Shown here piece by piece: positions 35,401-46,947 of a stretch of DNA of 64,000 bases (positions within the stretch are counted from its first letter, which is position 1; every line of letters starts with the position of its first letter). The stretch lies in assembly GCF_023101765.2 (NCBI RefSeq), contig NC_064218.1, positions 2,604,001-2,668,000 of the forward strand, given 5' to 3'. This stretch comes from Spodoptera frugiperda. Its lineage: Eukaryota > Arthropoda > Insecta > Lepidoptera > Noctuidae. Under the pieces are notes generated by a model. That model made no database searches. It was given only the letters and a program-made list of their open reading frames with translations, and was not told where the DNA came from. Made by a program: the position numbers and the translations under genes.

Positions 35401-38400
35401 ACGGTGTATTGTACGTCCTGAGGCAAACCTTCCTTATTATTTATTCAATCTACGATAGTCCGCCATTACCTAATATAGATTTTTTAAATAATCCCTAAAG
35501 TTTAATGACGTAAATAACAAAGGAATTTCCATACGCATCTATAATAATTTGTCATATTTTTGTAACCATAATGAATCCATTCAATTTATCCGCACTCGTA
35601 CGTACGTCAATGCGGGTTTCGCAGATAACGCAACAAGCGGGCGGGAAAGCGTTTCATATACCCACACTGTTTATTTATATCCATGAAAGAACTGTTATTT
35701 CCAAAATGACATTTTACAGGAATGTAAATCTACCTACTATTGATACGAGTCTGTGCACACATAAAAGGTCCCTATGGATACCTATTTTCCTTAAAAGAAC
35801 GTTAACATTATTAGCAAAACGTATTTTAATTAATACTTTTTCAAAAATAGGTTTTATGACACCGGAAAGTCCGATGATTTATAAAACTAAGCTACCAATT
35901 GCAACGGGTTGCATTTTAATTTTAAAAATTTTATCTATACTCGAAGTAGGTAGAATGCAGTTATATAAAAAAAAAACATACCGGCCGAATTGAGAACCTC
36001 CTACTTTCACCAGGGAAGTCGGTTAAAAAGGGTTCTATCTACAAATCAATTGATTTGTTACAGATACAACACAGTATTATAGAACCTTGGGGTGAATTCG
36101 AAGAGATGCCCATAACTCCTCAGGTTAACTACACAATATGGAGCACGGAACTCAAAGATGGATCACCAGTAAAGTGGAGGAGAGGTGACACACTGCCACC
36201 ACACGACAGACTTATGGCTCAAGAGAACAAAACGTACGAAATTAAAAAGTTCTTCCACCCCACTGTGGACCCTTCGGTCTTGGATGGAAGGTTCACATGG
36301 AATACTAGTGGAGGTAAGACTTTATCCAATTAAAAAAGTACTTAGGAAGTAGGTACGGCTAACTACGAGAATTGTTTGTAAAAATACTCGGCTAGTTTCA
36401 AGATAGACACGGGACTTATAATAATCATAAGCTTGAACAGTCGGCAAGGCCGTATCGACCTATGTTTCAAACAATTTCGATATCACAGGATAGTAAATCT
36501 TCATCCAAGTCATAATAAAAAATCACATAATTTCGACAGAAGAAATGTACTTAGTTTCTAGAAAATATTTTTCTTACAGATGCTGATGTATGCTTCGATG
36601 TTTTGAACTTTTGCGGGAAGTCGAATTTGAAACAGAAGAAAATTTGGGTGAGTTACGTTTTGGTCAAAATAGAATAGAACTTGTGAACTACCTAAACTTG
36701 TAAATAAATATAGAGAGAGCAAGAGCAAGAGATTGAAAGGAAAACATCTTTTTAAAATTATTTTTGCCTAAGAAAATACTACATGAAAAAACTCCAAAAA
36801 TAATCACTCAATTTTTAAGCCTTTAACTGCCATCAGAAAACTGTTGAAGGCAAATCCTCCACTAACGTAGATCACCGGTGACCTATGTGGCAGTTAACGT
36901 GTTAATCTTAGACTCTTTTTTTCATATAAATCTTAGACGTGGGGTAAAATGGTAGAATTATTCACAGAAGAGTTTATATTAATTTCAGCCAAACAATGAA
37001 AACATCGAGCCATATGTGGTGTTCGACAGGCTGCCTGTGGAAGATGAGTGCATCATGGAAGTAGTTGGCATGTACGGGACCACCAAGGTGACGTACCGCA
37101 CTCCTTTCTGCTACCCTGGCGACTGTCCTCCTTGTAAGTGCCCCATTAAGTCTCATCTGTTAGTTTATGAGACACAAAAGCAAACACATTGTGTTGTATA
37201 GATCTGCGTTCCGACGTACCACTGGCTACCTTCTAGTATTAAGAAATTGGTATTATTGACAGAATAAGTAGCAGCTCTTAACTGTTACTAAATCTGAGCC
37301 AAACTTTGGGTCCTAATACCAATCCTTAAACGTGGAGATTCCACAATGATGCAATTAGGAAAATAATGTCGCGATTTTCCCATTTCGATATGGTGCGATT
37401 GTGTTTTTTGATATGGCGACAGAATTCAAATCGTAAAATCTACTTTTAACAGTAAAATTACAATAAAAACACACATTGTATGCGGGGAAAATCATCCTAT
37501 GATCAGACTCTCATTGACTAAAAACCACCCTGTTCCTACTCATGCTTTTCAAGCCAGACCGCAACCCTCTATGTAGTCCGCAGCTCCAGGTTGGGCCTCA
37601 GCCCTACCGCGCCCCATCTGTAGTGGTCTGATGGCTCTTTGAGGAACGGAACGCGACGCGCCGTACGCCCGGTCCTGCACGTGTCTAGTTCGTGGTCGGG
37701 CGACGATAAAAACTTTTGTTACTTTCGTTTCCCAGCCCCAATGGAGCCAGAAATGGCGACAAACATCACAATATTTGCGATAGAAGATTCCTTCGACAGC
37801 TGGGAGGTGCACGTGAGCTGGGCGAGGCCAGATGTTCTCCATGACTTATACAACGTGTCTCTATGGATGGATGAAGTGGAAACACAGAGAATCATCTTGC
37901 CTGGGGTTAGTTTACTTATTTATACTTTACATTTAAAAAGGGGTTGTATGTCAACCGCTGTCCAAAGCAAGACTGAACGGATTTAGATGAAACTTAGCAC
38001 AGAGATTTATTATAGTCTGGAATCATACATGGGTTACTTTTTTTCCCGGGTAACGCCGCTGAAGCCGCTGGTAAAAGTTACTTACTTTATCAATAAGATT
38101 CATCAAGACGTACTCTAACTAAATATAACTTACTTATGGCATTAAATTATTCTTTCCTCAAATATTTCTTACTCGAAATATTATTTTACAGGATGTAACA
38201 GAAGCAGTGTTCAGAAACGTGACAAGTAACAACAGCTTCGGCTTGTACCAAGTGGCCATCAGGTCCAAGCTGGGCAACAAGACAGCTACCACCATCAGAC
38301 AGGCCCAGTTCCCTGGTAAGTTCACTCTGCACTACACAGACGTGGATGAAGAATACTGATCAGGAAGAACAGCGTTAACAACACCTTTAGACAACAAAGT

Positions 38401-41400
38401 TTGGGGGCGATAGGAGTCGCCCACACTCCCATATATGCAATATCTTGCAGAGACATTAATAGGCGACTCTCCAACAGACAGGTGGAAGCTTGGTCGCCAC
38501 CAAAACACTTCAATAATACTAACACATATTAGCAGACGTCCTGCTAAATTACCTATTCAACAAATAAACTCAATGCAATTTGATTTGATTGGGCCGGCTC
38601 GACCGGAGTGATACCACGGCCTCACAGAAAACCGACGTGAAACAACGCTTGCGTTGTGTTTCGTTGTGTGAGTGAGGTTACCGGAGGCCCAATTCCCCCT
38701 TCCCTATCTTCCCAATCCCCGATTCCCGAACAACAACTCTTAAATTCCTAACTCCCAAAAACAACGGCAACGCACTTGTAACGCCTCTGGTGTTTCAAGT
38801 GTCCATGGGCGGCGGCGATTGCTTACCATCAGGTGATACGTCTGGTCGCGTTTACATGTTTAATAAAAAAAAATGCAACCCTTTTCCTTCATATACTTAC
38901 AGCATCGAGACACTGACTGTACCTGAAAACCAACCTTATTACAATAAAATCAAACTTCACAATTCCCTCGTCTGCATTTTTATTCATCCTACACATAACA
39001 AGGAAATAAACTATCACCACTGATTTTAACGCATTTTTCGTGCACCCTACTCATCTTATACATAAGATTACACATAAAATAAACAAAGTACATAACAAAC
39101 TGAGAAAGCTCTACTGCTCGTGTGTCTAGAATATGATGATTTTGGAAGTTTCTAAAAGCAAAAAATGTGCCTCACAATTTTATTATCCCAGAAACAACAA
39201 ACCACCCTATAGATACCAAAGTTCACCAAAAGGTACCATTAATAAATTAATATTATGATGTGTAATGCTCAGAAATATAAATCTGTTTTAACACATAAGA
39301 AATACGCACTAGAGTTACTAGATTAGACTTTTTTTGAGGGGAGAAAATCATCCAATTACTTTTCCCGCCTTGGGCGAAGCGAAAGAGAGTGTCAGACTTT
39401 TACTGACTAAAAACCATCCCGTTCCTACTCCTGCTTTTCGAGCTGGAGCCCCGGTAAACAAGCTAGATAGTCCGCAGCTCCGTTAGAGTTAGCTGTAGTT
39501 TTTCTAATAGCACGATAACTAAGCACAACTGCTTTTAGAGATACCCGAATGTAATCAAGGTCTTAATGCATAGAATCAACAAAATGAGGTATGGTACTTA
39601 ATATTGAACTTGCTAAAGACCATTATTTCAATCCAAAGAAGATTAATGAAAATAAAATTACCTATCTACTAATTCTCGGAATGTAAGTACTAAAACACTA
39701 AACCACAATGAGAAACTTATCAAAAACAATTTGGGTATACTCGATTATTCTACCATGCAGATTGATATAATAACCAAAAGCTTATCGTTTTATCTGTATC
39801 CTGTATGACTTATATCATAGAGAGCGACATCAATCATTATACAACATACAGAAAGCAGTATACACTCTATTTACGCCCACTACACAATAGGCAACAGAAA
39901 CCAAATCCTTTCTTACGAAACAAACAATTTCTTATACCATAATCTACGTACAACTAAGCATAGTACATACGTGCCGCCTGGTGATGGCCACCAGCTTACA
40001 GCTGCAATACTAAAACCATCGTTATTACATTACTACTTGTTTTACGATAAAGGTAAGCGTCCACAGACCCGCATCGTACGGAACGCACGCATTCCGTATG
40101 ACGTCATCGGTACGCACCGCATATTGCCGATAATGCGGTCCGTACGATGCGGATCAGTGGACGCAGTTGTATGAGTTTCTATACAAGACAAACTAAAATC
40201 CGTTGCGTGCGATGCGAGGGTTGCGTACGATGCGGGCCTGTGGACGCGTACCTTAAGACTGCACATCATAGAAAACACATACAATAGCTTTGAGTATAAA
40301 CTTGTAAGATCTCAGATCAGTGACTTAATGCTAGTTTTCACATTAATGAATATAAGATGTAATAGAATGAGAATAACGTGGTATAGTGTTGCACGTGGTC
40401 AGACACTGCGGGGGCGGCGCGGGGCGCGGAGCAGGCGGGCGGGGCGGGCGTCGCGGCCGTGGGCGCGGGCTGCGCTGCGGCCGCCGCGCTGGCGCTGCTG
40501 TGTCGCTGCCGGCGCCGCAGGGACCACCTGCCTGTGCCGTCTTACAAACCGGTAACTTGCACAAACCTTAGCACTTAGTCCTTAAGATCAAAGAATTGAT
40601 GAATCCAAACTCAAAACATACATACTTAATCATTCTTCCAAAAATCTGAACTTTATTATTCTTCCAAAATTCTTCTTAATGTCATTCCTCAATAGAGGAT
40701 ATAACTAAACCACCTAGACTAATGGCCCAATTAACGGCCTCAGCAGGACGACAAACCGTTGAAAGAAGGCGACACCGATGTGCTAGAAGTATGGAGCGAG
40801 ACAGAAGACCGGTGGGAGGTGCGGGCAGACAAGCTCGTGCTGCACGAGGTCATTGGAGAAGGAGCGTTCGGTGTCGTTCGCAGGGCTACACTCGCGCCGC
40901 ACTCCATGCTCGTCGCTGTTAAGATGCTAAAAGGTAAAGCTGGTGAAATGACGAGAGACACCATGTCATTGGTGTAAATAAAAACTGAATAAACAAAAAG
41001 AACTTCTGAACAATTTTCATTTATTTGCGGATAAAATCACCCCCACAAAACGTCAATGAAAAGAACAAACAAATCTTATTCACTCGGTTCGCAAGCAAAA
41101 CAGCAGCAATTGATCACAAGTTTTCTCTTTCCCTAATAGACTTCCCATCGCTGGAGGAAATCCGATCATTTCGTTCAGAGATGGAGCTGATGAAGAGCGT
41201 GGGCGTGCACCCGCACCTCGTGAGCCTGGTGGGCTGCTGCAGCGGCAGGAGGCCGCTCATCATTGCAGAGTATTGCAGTCGAGGGGACTTGCTCAGTTAC
41301 TTGAGGTACAAGAACAGACCGTATTAGATTAAAAGCACTTTATTTGGTTTATTTTTAAACTTATTCAAAATGAAAAGCCCCTGATAGTTTACCAGTTATT

Positions 41401-43002
41401 CTTCATTTTACTTATTTCCAGATGCACATGGGACGTTATGCTGTCCAAACGTAACGCGAAATACTACAACAACAACATAGACGTGTCGGACTATAGGAAC
41501 GACTTGTTCAAGTGCAAAGCGCAGATGGAGAGCTCCAAGCTAGTCGTCAACAAACTGTATGAGCTACAAGAGATCTGCGATAAAGAACTCACTGCTTTAG
41601 ACCTTCTCTCTTTCTGCCGGCAAATAGCGATGGGTATGGAGTTCCTAGCTGCGAACAGAGTGGTCCACAGAGACTTAGCAGCCAGGAACATTCTGGTGAC
41701 AGCAGACAGGACTTTGAAGATAGCAGACTTTGGTCTTTCAAGGGATGTGTATGAAGAGAACCAGTACAAACAGAAGGGTAACGGCAAGATGCCCATTCGG
41801 TGGATGGCCTTGGAGTCGCTGACGCGGAGGATATATACTACGCAGAGTGATGTGTGAGTATTATTTGCATAATTTAGGTAATAAGCATGTTGCTAAAAAG
41901 TAGACGTTCTTGGTAAGAAAAGATTTGTCTTCTGATGTCAAGATTTATAACCTGGAGAAAAGTTTAACACTTTCTGGAACAAGACAACTGCAGAAAAGCT
42001 ATTTTCTAACAACACACACATATACACATATTCCTTTGAGATAAAATATAAAACACTTACCAAAACAACTTGTGTTTGTCTCAGCTGGTCGTTCGGTGTG
42101 GTGGTATGGGAGGTGGCGACAGTGGGTGGCTCACCGTACGCTGCAGTGCCGGCCGCTCGACTCCCGCGACTTCTTCGAGCTGGGTACCGCATGCCCAGGC
42201 CTAATAACTGCAGCCCGCAACTGTAAGTATACTTTTGTACCTATTACAGTTGTTGATCATTAAAATGGATGATTCAATGATTCGCCACTGGGCACAATCG
42301 GAACATCATTTACAGACCTTTGTATTTAAAGCACTCGTAGAATAGAAAATAAAAACTTAAGATAACTTACCATTCTTCAATACTTACTTTTATTTCAATA
42401 TGCGCAGATACGACATAATGCTATCGTGTTGGCGCACGCACCCCCGCGACAGGCCGACGTTCGCCGACCTGCACCAACGCCTGGACGAGCTACTGAACAG
42501 CGCGTGCGCTAACCAGTACCTGTCGCTCGAGATAGACGCAGACGACGCACCGCCCACGCCCAAACACCACAGATACATTAAGATGCTGATGAGGTGAGTT
42601 CCCATTACTTTAAAAATGTTTATTTTTGGTGTTGAGGACTATTAAATGAACTACGAGGATTAACTACCTGATGTCCAATGCTCATTGGCAAGGAAACATT
42701 TGATACCGTGTGTGGTCAGACTGTCAGTTCCATAATCGACAGTGGCGCCATCTGGACATTGCAAGAAATATAAACTATGTTATATTTCTTTTTAAGTTTT
42801 ATTTACATTTAATTATGTTATGTTTGTAACACTGTCAGATATAGGTAGTGCGCGTTCTATTTATTCACTAATGTATTGGATGATACACAGAGGCAAGCGC
42901 GCATGGTCCCGCGGCGAGACGTACGAGCGCCCGCTGAAGGCGCCGCAGAGCAACCACTACACGTCGCCGCCCGACTCGCTCAGCGCGCAGCCCGCTTCCT
43001 GA
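29417..43002 (+). CDS. tor: Receptor tyrosine kinase, best fit Torso (PTTH receptor), complete
   Basis: Fifteen exons join in phase: 29417-29593, 33566-33596, 34177-34319, 36064-36313, 36580-36647, 36989-37133, 37736-37905, 38192-38315, 40403-40551, 40744-40933, 41140-41305, 41422-41853, 42085-42222, 42408-42593, 42891-43002; 826 residues. The N-terminus has a signal peptide (YIALCLLKQITLTLYVSG). The ectodomain of ~345 residues looks like FN3 domains (NITIFAIEDSF, WEVHVSWARPDVL) with several N-glycosylation sites. Exon 9 encodes an Ala/Gly-rich membrane segment, then CRCRRRRD. Kinase motifs are intact: GEGAFGVV, VAVKMLK, HRDLAARN, DFG; the APE motif reads ALE. A kinase insert of ~50 residues between LLSYLR and LTALDLLSFCRQ gives a split kinase, as in Torso. 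Torso activates Ras/ERK and, in moth prothoracic glands, triggers ecdysone synthesis on PTTH binding. Cad96Ca/Stitcher is the alternative, but no cadherin domain is seen. Confidence 0.8.
29594..33565. other. Torso intron 1, mostly unique AT-rich sequence
   Basis: This 4-kb intron separates the signal-peptide exon from the ectodomain. It contains no recognisable gene. A 75-codon + strand open frame at 30748-30975 includes a chance-like GCGSGKTA, and a 73-codon - strand frame lies at 31041-31262; neither has further support. Confidence 0.5.
34383..34465 (+). mobile_element. LINE/SINE 3'-tail-like repeat
   Basis: CGCAAAAAGCTTTAAACAGA and CCCTGCAGTGGGACGATCAT followed by GGCTGAAAT recur almost unchanged at 50804-50890 in RME-8. 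GCAGTGGGACGATCATGGCT-type ends are common 3' tails of lepidopteran retroelements. Confidence 0.5.
34710..34820. mobile_element. MITE family E, torso intron copy
   Basis: AGGGCGCTCTGATTGGCCGG, AAACCAATAAGAGCGCCGAA and the end ACAAACTCGTACTAAGGTTA match the complete copy at 61672-61820. The left end is diverged. Confidence 0.6.
35232..35415 (+). repeat. Dispersed repeat F, copy 1
   Basis: It aligns with 52605-52770 over most of its length: TAAAGAGTGTTCAAATTAGC, TTTTTCGTATATTGCCAGTC and CATAAGAGGTTTCCCCATAC are shared with few changes. It lies in a torso intron; the partner is in an RME-8 intron in the same orientation. Confidence 0.65.
36815..36905. repeat. Short TIR element (MITE-like), copy 2, inverted
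   Basis: It is the reverse complement, with few changes, of 222-312: TTAAGCCTTTAACTGCC at the left and GGCAGTTAACGTGTTAA at the right, with GAAGGCAAATCCTCC inside. It lies in the torso intron before exon 36989-37133. Confidence 0.65.
37474..37640 (+). repeat. Dispersed repeat family B next to a torso splice acceptor
   Basis: GGGGAAAATCATCCTATGAT, GACTAAAAACCACCCTGTTC and TAGTCCGCAGCTCCAGG mark the family. It ends about 100 bases before the acceptor of torso exon 37736-37905. Confidence 0.55.
38582..38862 (+). mobile_element. Family C repeat, near full length
   Basis: It starts near GGGCCGGCTCGACCGGAGTG, continues through CACAGAAAACCGACGTGAAA and GGAGGCCCAATTCCCCC, and ends CTTACCATCAGGTGATACGT. 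The copies at 43185-43415 and 59795-60065 share the whole arrangement. The class is probably a SINE or LINE-derived repeat. It is in the torso intron before the membrane exon. Confidence 0.65.
39327..39505 (+). repeat. Dispersed repeat family B, near full length
   Basis: TTTTTTTGAGGGGAGAAAAT, CGCCTTGGGCGAAGCGAAAG, GACTAAAAACCATCCCGTTC, GAGCCCCGGTAAAC and AGTCCGCAGCTCCG appear in order. This is the clearest copy in the window. Confidence 0.65.
40050..40254. mobile_element. 205-bp MITE with ~30-bp TIRs
   Basis: The left end AAGGTAAGCGTCCACAGACC and the following CGCATCGTACG are matched by the inverted right end ending GGCCTGTGGACGCGTACCTT. Further CGTACGATGCGG phrases in the middle extend the symmetry. 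It lies about 150 bases upstream of the torso membrane-segment exon. Confidence 0.8.
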
Positions 43003-44370
43003 CTAGCTCCCAATACTTGAACAGAGTACATTTAGTTTTCAAGAAAATAATGAAGTATTTGATACATCAACACTTTGATTAAACCTTATTAAAGAGTGCT
43101 AGGGTGAGTTTTCTCTCCTATTCAATCGCGTAAATGACCTGCACAAACCGTAGTTAATCAAAAAAGGGAGAGCCATGCTTCGGCACGAATGGGCCGGCTC
43201 GATCGGAGTGATACCACGGCCTCGCAGAAAACCGACTTGAAACAACGCTTGAGGTCCAATTCCCCCTTCTCAATCTTCCCAATCCCCGATTCTCCAATAA
43301 CCCTTGAAATTCGTAACCCTGGTAGGTTGGTAACGCACTTGTAACGCCTCTGGTGTTTCAAGTGTCCATGGGCGGCAGCGATTGCTTACCATCAGGTGCT
43401 CTGGCTGCTCGTTGAAAAATGTTAAAGCAATTGAATAGGAGAAAAACTCGGACTGGACACTCAGAAATATGAGATAATTATTCAGATTTGTAAAATGTTG
43501 CCTAACTCATTACAAAGTCTGAGGATTAAATTATCAATCTATTGTTTATATCTAAAATGAGGGCTATGATGTGATAAATATTAGGTGCAATACAATATAA
43601 ATATTAGGTGCGAAATGTATATAAAATAATGTGTTTACTTGCTGTGTTGTGCTGTGATACGTAACTGTAGCTATATAGATAGTTAAATAGAATTTTAAAT
43701 AAATAAGGTTACTCGTACAATTGTCAACAATCGACTGTTGACGAAAATTTTGCTTGAAACTAAAACATCACACTAATGTTATAAATGTGAAAGTTTGTTT
43801 GTTTGAATGTTTGTCTATCAATCACACTGAAACTACTGAATGTATTTTGATAAAATTTTATATACAGACAGGGTATGAGCTGACTTGCGTGATAGGATAC
43901 TTATTATCACACGAAAACGCGGGTGAAAACGATGGCAGAAGCTAATGTTAAATAAATGTGTGTGAAATGACAAATGCATAAAATGATACGATATCAACTA
44001 TTCGCTCTAGTTGTTTGTAATTTAAGTATTGAAGGCGAGAAATGCAACTTGTCTTTCATAAAGATTAACATGACAATAGAAATATGAACATTGTTTTTTT
44101 TTTATCAAAAATTTTGCTAATCATGTAGAATTGGACTAGAAGTTCAATTTCTTAAACGTTAACTAATTTGTGTGTTTAATAATTAAAATGATGTACAAAC
44201 TATAGTTTTGTAAGAAAAAGTATTTCTTTTAAAGATGCTTTTGTAAACAAAATGTTCTGAGCTATGTTTTACTTAGAAGTAAGTAAGTGATAAGGATTAG
44301 TTTTGTAAATAAGTATTGAGTTTTGTACTTAAATTTTACATAAGATTAATAATAAAGTAATAAATAAAGC
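43003..44370 (+). other. Torso 3' UTR with inserted family C repeat
   Basis: It follows the TGA at 43000-43002. A family C repeat at 43185-43415 and a dispersed repeat near 43770-43950 (TAAATGTGAAAGTTTGTTTG) lie inside. Closely spaced AATAAA signals at 44351-44356 and 44363-44368 mark the likely 3' end; earlier signals also exist. No coding sequence is seen. Confidence 0.5.
43185..43415 (+). mobile_element. Family C repeat in torso 3' UTR
   Basis: GAATGGGCCGGCTCGATCGG, ACGGCCTCGCAGAAAACCGA, GTAACGCCTCTGGTGTTTCA and TTACCATCAGGTG match the copy at 38582-38862. A block between the two halves seen in that copy is missing here. Confidence 0.65.
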
Positions 44371-46947
44371 ACTGACTAAACACATTCAAAATGTGTGCAG
44401 AAATATGTCTTTTTAATTACCAACCTTCGATTCGATTTCTAAAATAATGACACACGATGCGGCGACTGTTGCAGAATGCTGCTCATGAATATGAGCCTCT
44501 TAGCATGGCTTGAAACCAGTCGAGTTCCTTGTGAAATAATAACGTGAATAATCCGAAAAACATAATAATTATTTTAGTATGTCTTACGATGTCACGACAA
44601 TGTCGTGGTGGCATTCTTATGCAAGAGAGTGCGTATTCGAAACCTACCAACGGCAAGTACCAATGCGACTTCTTCCGAGTTATATGTACTTTCTAAGATT
44701 ATTTAGACATCACTGACAAACGGTGAAGGAAAACATTGTGAGGAAACCTGGGCTTTTATAATTTCTAATTATAAGTTTGACATCGCCAACCCGCATTGAG
44801 CAAGCGTGGTGATTAATGCTCAAACCTTCTCCGTCTGAGAAGAGGCCTAAGATCAGCAGTGACTACTTATAGGCTAATGATGTGAAATAAATAAAACATT
44901 TGATAGATTGATATATTAACTTCGTATATTTTACAGCAATATAACTTATCTCTAGATATAAAAATATCCATATGATCACACCTCGCTTTTCCATCATGGT
45001 GCCTCCGATACATCCTTCGTGGTGCGTGTGCCCTGTACCACACACTTAAAGCTTGCCAACACGACTCCGTATATTACAATACACATTATTATAAAAGTAA
45101 TAATACAAGACACACCCACATCACGACCAATCACATTCCTTTATTATCGATACTAGTGATGTACCAACTATCACAATTTATCGACTATTCCCACTACTGG
45201 CACATTAGAAAATAAAACGACAAAGCTTTGTACAGAGGCAAACAAACGAACCATAATATTAAAAATGATATACCAGCGTATGTTAGCTATCAACATATCG
45301 CAGTAGTTGGTACTCACTCACACTATATAGCTATAATACATATTATATTATTAGGACGTACTCAATGAGCGAACATAAGAGCATCATAATTTCCATAAAG
45401 TATAAACGCCTTAAAACTCTATGATATGACTAAACCAAACATTTTAATTTCCTTTACAATATCACACATAATTTTGATGTAAATACATAATTATATTTTG
45501 ATAAAGCTACGTACAATACGCTTTATTTAATTATCAGTTTGTTAGAAAGCTACAAATTATCTAATAATGAATTTATCAAATAAGAAAACAGCTGTATATC
45601 CCTTACAACGGGTCTTCAAAAGAAATGTAAAAATAAATCTAAAATACATAAAATAAATTGCATTTTTTGTAATGATAATTCGAAAAAAAAATGTAATGTT
45701 TTACCAAAAGCCTCAAAGACTTTGTATATCTAAAAACATATTTTAGTGCCGAAATTAAAATGATTTATTTAATTGATTTTCAGTCTCAATATAACTAAAC
45801 ATGGCAAGAAAGCCTTTATATGTCGCGAATACACATATAAAAACTGTACTAGTGAACTATGTCATGTACGCACAGACTATTAGGTACATACATACAAACA
45901 TACATACATATATTTAAATACTATTTTCGTAAAAAAGTGCGAATTCTATTACATTATTGACATGAATATTATACATTAAAACTTTAACAGTAATTTTACT
46001 TGACGATCTGTTTCGATGCGGATTTCAGGAAAATAACATACTTATAATCATCACTGGGTAATATGACTATATGTCATCGAATTATTGCAATTGCTAAGTT
46101 AATATTGCCATAAAATCACAATTATCATTGGTACATAAATCGCCGGCAATATAGAGTATCATTTATATTAATTAGCAAATAATAATTATTTGTTTAGCAC
46201 TATTTAAAGTGCGCATCTTTCGTTATTATTCACTAATCTACATTCATATAAAAAGTGCGAATCTTATAAAAACCTATGTCGCTAACGTAATTAGGAATGA
46301 TGTAAACAATATTTGCCTTTCGTTAGAGATCAAACTTCTATACACATTCTATTTTAGACGAACAGAATTACATACACATAACTTTGGCTGTTAATACTTC
46401 GAGTGTACCACACACTGGTCGGATGTTGTGTTCATATAATATACTTTTTAATTTACAATGAGACATCGACAAACCACTTAGAAAATAAAAAGAGCAGCAG
46501 CTTAACTATTTTTACATAAGTACAATTGAATTTGCCTTGTTCACGCGAATTTAAACTTTAAGCGCATTACAAGTATTGCTATAATACATCGAAATGTGAC
46601 GATATCTGACACTGCAATTATAGCGATAGGCCGCGGAGTACGGCAAGACAAATTCGCTAACACAGTTTCTGAAAGGCTGAACTTTTTATTGATCATAAAA
46701 TATGATTTGTTTCCAATAGCAGATAGATAAATAATTAATAAAAAATAAAATCATCAATAATTTGATCGGAGGATTTGTCCTCAACAAATTTCCTCTTTTC
46801 GAATGAATTATTTGGGTAATTAGAGATTCTACAGAAGACTTACTTGAGCGTTTGTCTGGGTCAGCAGTAGTGTTGTTTCAGAAACACGCGTGTGTCTGTA
46901 GTGAGGCGGAGAGTACCGTCGCGCTGGGTACGGGTCGCGCTGCCTGG
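44371..46947. other. Gap between torso and RME-8, no gene seen
   Basis: The sequence is AT-rich without coding potential. A repeat at about 44460-44575 (GCAGAATGCTGCTCATGAAT, CATGGCTTGAAACCAGTCGA) also occurs near 10830-10930 in TRIP4. On the - strand an AATAAA at 46690-46685 is a candidate poly(A) signal for RME-8, giving a short 3' UTR. Confidence 0.45.

Noticed and set aside
35571..35993. 140-codon + strand open frame in a torso intron
   Set aside because: Random-looking composition, ends in a poly(A)-like run and a common repeat tail (CACCAGGGAAGTCGGTT), and flanking torso exons join in phase without it.
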